This document shows positions 63,698-64,000 of a stretch of DNA of 64,000 nt, in pieces (position 1 is the first letter of the stretch; every line of letters begins with the position of its first letter). Source of the DNA: JAQBQB01 sp963846925. Lineage in GTDB: Bacteria; Gemmatimonadota; Gemmatimonadetes; Gemmatimonadales; Gemmatimonadaceae. The notes below the pieces were generated by a model. The model saw nothing but the letters and a program-made list of their open reading frames with translations. It was not told the origin of the DNA and searched no databases. The DNA is taken from the NCBI GenBank assembly GCA_963846925.1, contig CAWJXW010000014.1:62001-126000 (forward strand). Reading direction: 5' to 3'. The position numbers and the translations under genes were made by a program.

Positions 63698-64000
63698 TTA
63701 GCCGGCCAGTTCCTCGAGCAGCGCCATCATGCGAACGTCGTACGGATCAGGCGACGGATCCTCGCCGTCGATCTCCTCGTTCTCTTGCGGCGTCTCCAAC
63801 ACCAGCGGGATCCCCCGCGACCGCTTGTCCTTGAGCAACGCCCGGAACGGCTCGACACCGATGTGTCCTTCGCCGATCAGCGCGTGACGATCCTTGTTCG
63901 ACCCGAGCGGATTGGCGCTGTCGTTCAGGTGAACGAATCCGGGCGGCTCGCCGGTGGCCTCCTCGAATTCGTCGAGCGCGTGCGTCATGCCGTCCTTCGC
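63698..64000 (-). CDS. nfo: Deoxyribonuclease IV (endonuclease IV), C-terminal part only
   Basis: The frame enters from the right edge and stops at 63698, giving the last 100 residues. GFVHLNDSANPLGSNKDRHA then LIGEGHIGVEPFRALLKD and IPLVLETPQE are the conserved zinc-binding end of the endonuclease IV TIM barrel (His, Asp, His, Glu ligands in D.H..IG.G and LETP). The enzyme cleaves DNA 5' to abasic sites in base excision repair. The start and N-terminal half lie outside the window. Confidence 0.9.
   Translation of the reverse strand, partial: AKDGMTHALDEFEEATGEPPGFVHLNDSANPLGSNKDRHALIGEGHIGVEPFRALLKDKRSRGIPLVLETPQENEEIDGEDPSPDPYDVRMMALLEELAG

Overview
The window is a GC-rich chromosomal stretch that most resembles a soil Gemmatimonadota (Gemmatimonadetes) genome. 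This is inferred from gene content, not from a marker gene: no rRNA or tRNA is present. The supporting traits are Gram-negative envelope genes (TonB-dependent receptors, a family 9 glycosyltransferase), a PadR regulator next to an ADOP-type ABC permease, secreted proteins with a carboxypeptidase-like regulatory domain and a TonB plug, paired M16 peptidases, Hanks-type kinases and many secreted peptidases. There is no phage, transposase or CRISPR array.

Layout, left to right. 1-4 kb: partial LPS-type glycosyltransferase, two M16 peptidases (the second frame-broken) and a stand-alone 32-codon transcription unit. 4-10 kb: MATE transporter, omega-amino acid:pyruvate aminotransferase, then a sulfur-oxidation cluster (TsdA-like diheme cytochrome, SoxC, SoxD). 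10-16 kb: S9 hydrolase, family-10-like glycosidase, a plug-only protein and an MsbA-type ABC exporter. 16-22 kb: an operon of three large lipoproteins with IPT/TIG, beta-propeller and PPC-like repeats. 22-25 kb: PadR plus a badly broken ADOP permease. 25-35 kb: DUF3108 protein, a large TonB receptor, M28 peptidase, beta-barrel, DinB and a second plug-only protein. 35-41.9 kb: two Ser/Thr kinases around MsrB and an HExxH protein, then lipoproteins and an acetyltransferase. 41.9-42.7 kb: a non-coding interval with a near-consensus promoter and a candidate structured RNA. 43-48 kb: cytochrome c plus DUF1080, bacilliredoxin, GroES-like protein, amino acid permease, lipoprotein. 48-54 kb: ECF sigma, FecR and STN-TonB receptor (cell-surface signalling), then mmsA. 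54-64 kb: LolA-like protein, a sugar-dehydrogenase operon (TAT small subunit, GMC flavoprotein, PQQ enzyme), signal peptidase I, a SWIB protein, an alpha/beta hydrolase and a partial endonuclease IV.

Two genome-wide features stand out. First, three families of long imperfect palindromes (about 190-300 bp) occupy intergenic gaps; two families have two copies each, and in one the inner segment is inverted between copies. Short tandem arrays (8, 12, 16 and 21 bp periods) are also common. Second, about ten genes carry one or more single-base frame breaks, mostly extra bases, while neighbours are intact. This looks more like uncorrected assembly indels than decay, but that cannot be settled from the sequence.

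Functionally, the window is dominated by periplasmic and outer-membrane metabolism: peptide breakdown and uptake, electron donation to cytochrome c from sulfur compounds and sugars, and surface signalling.
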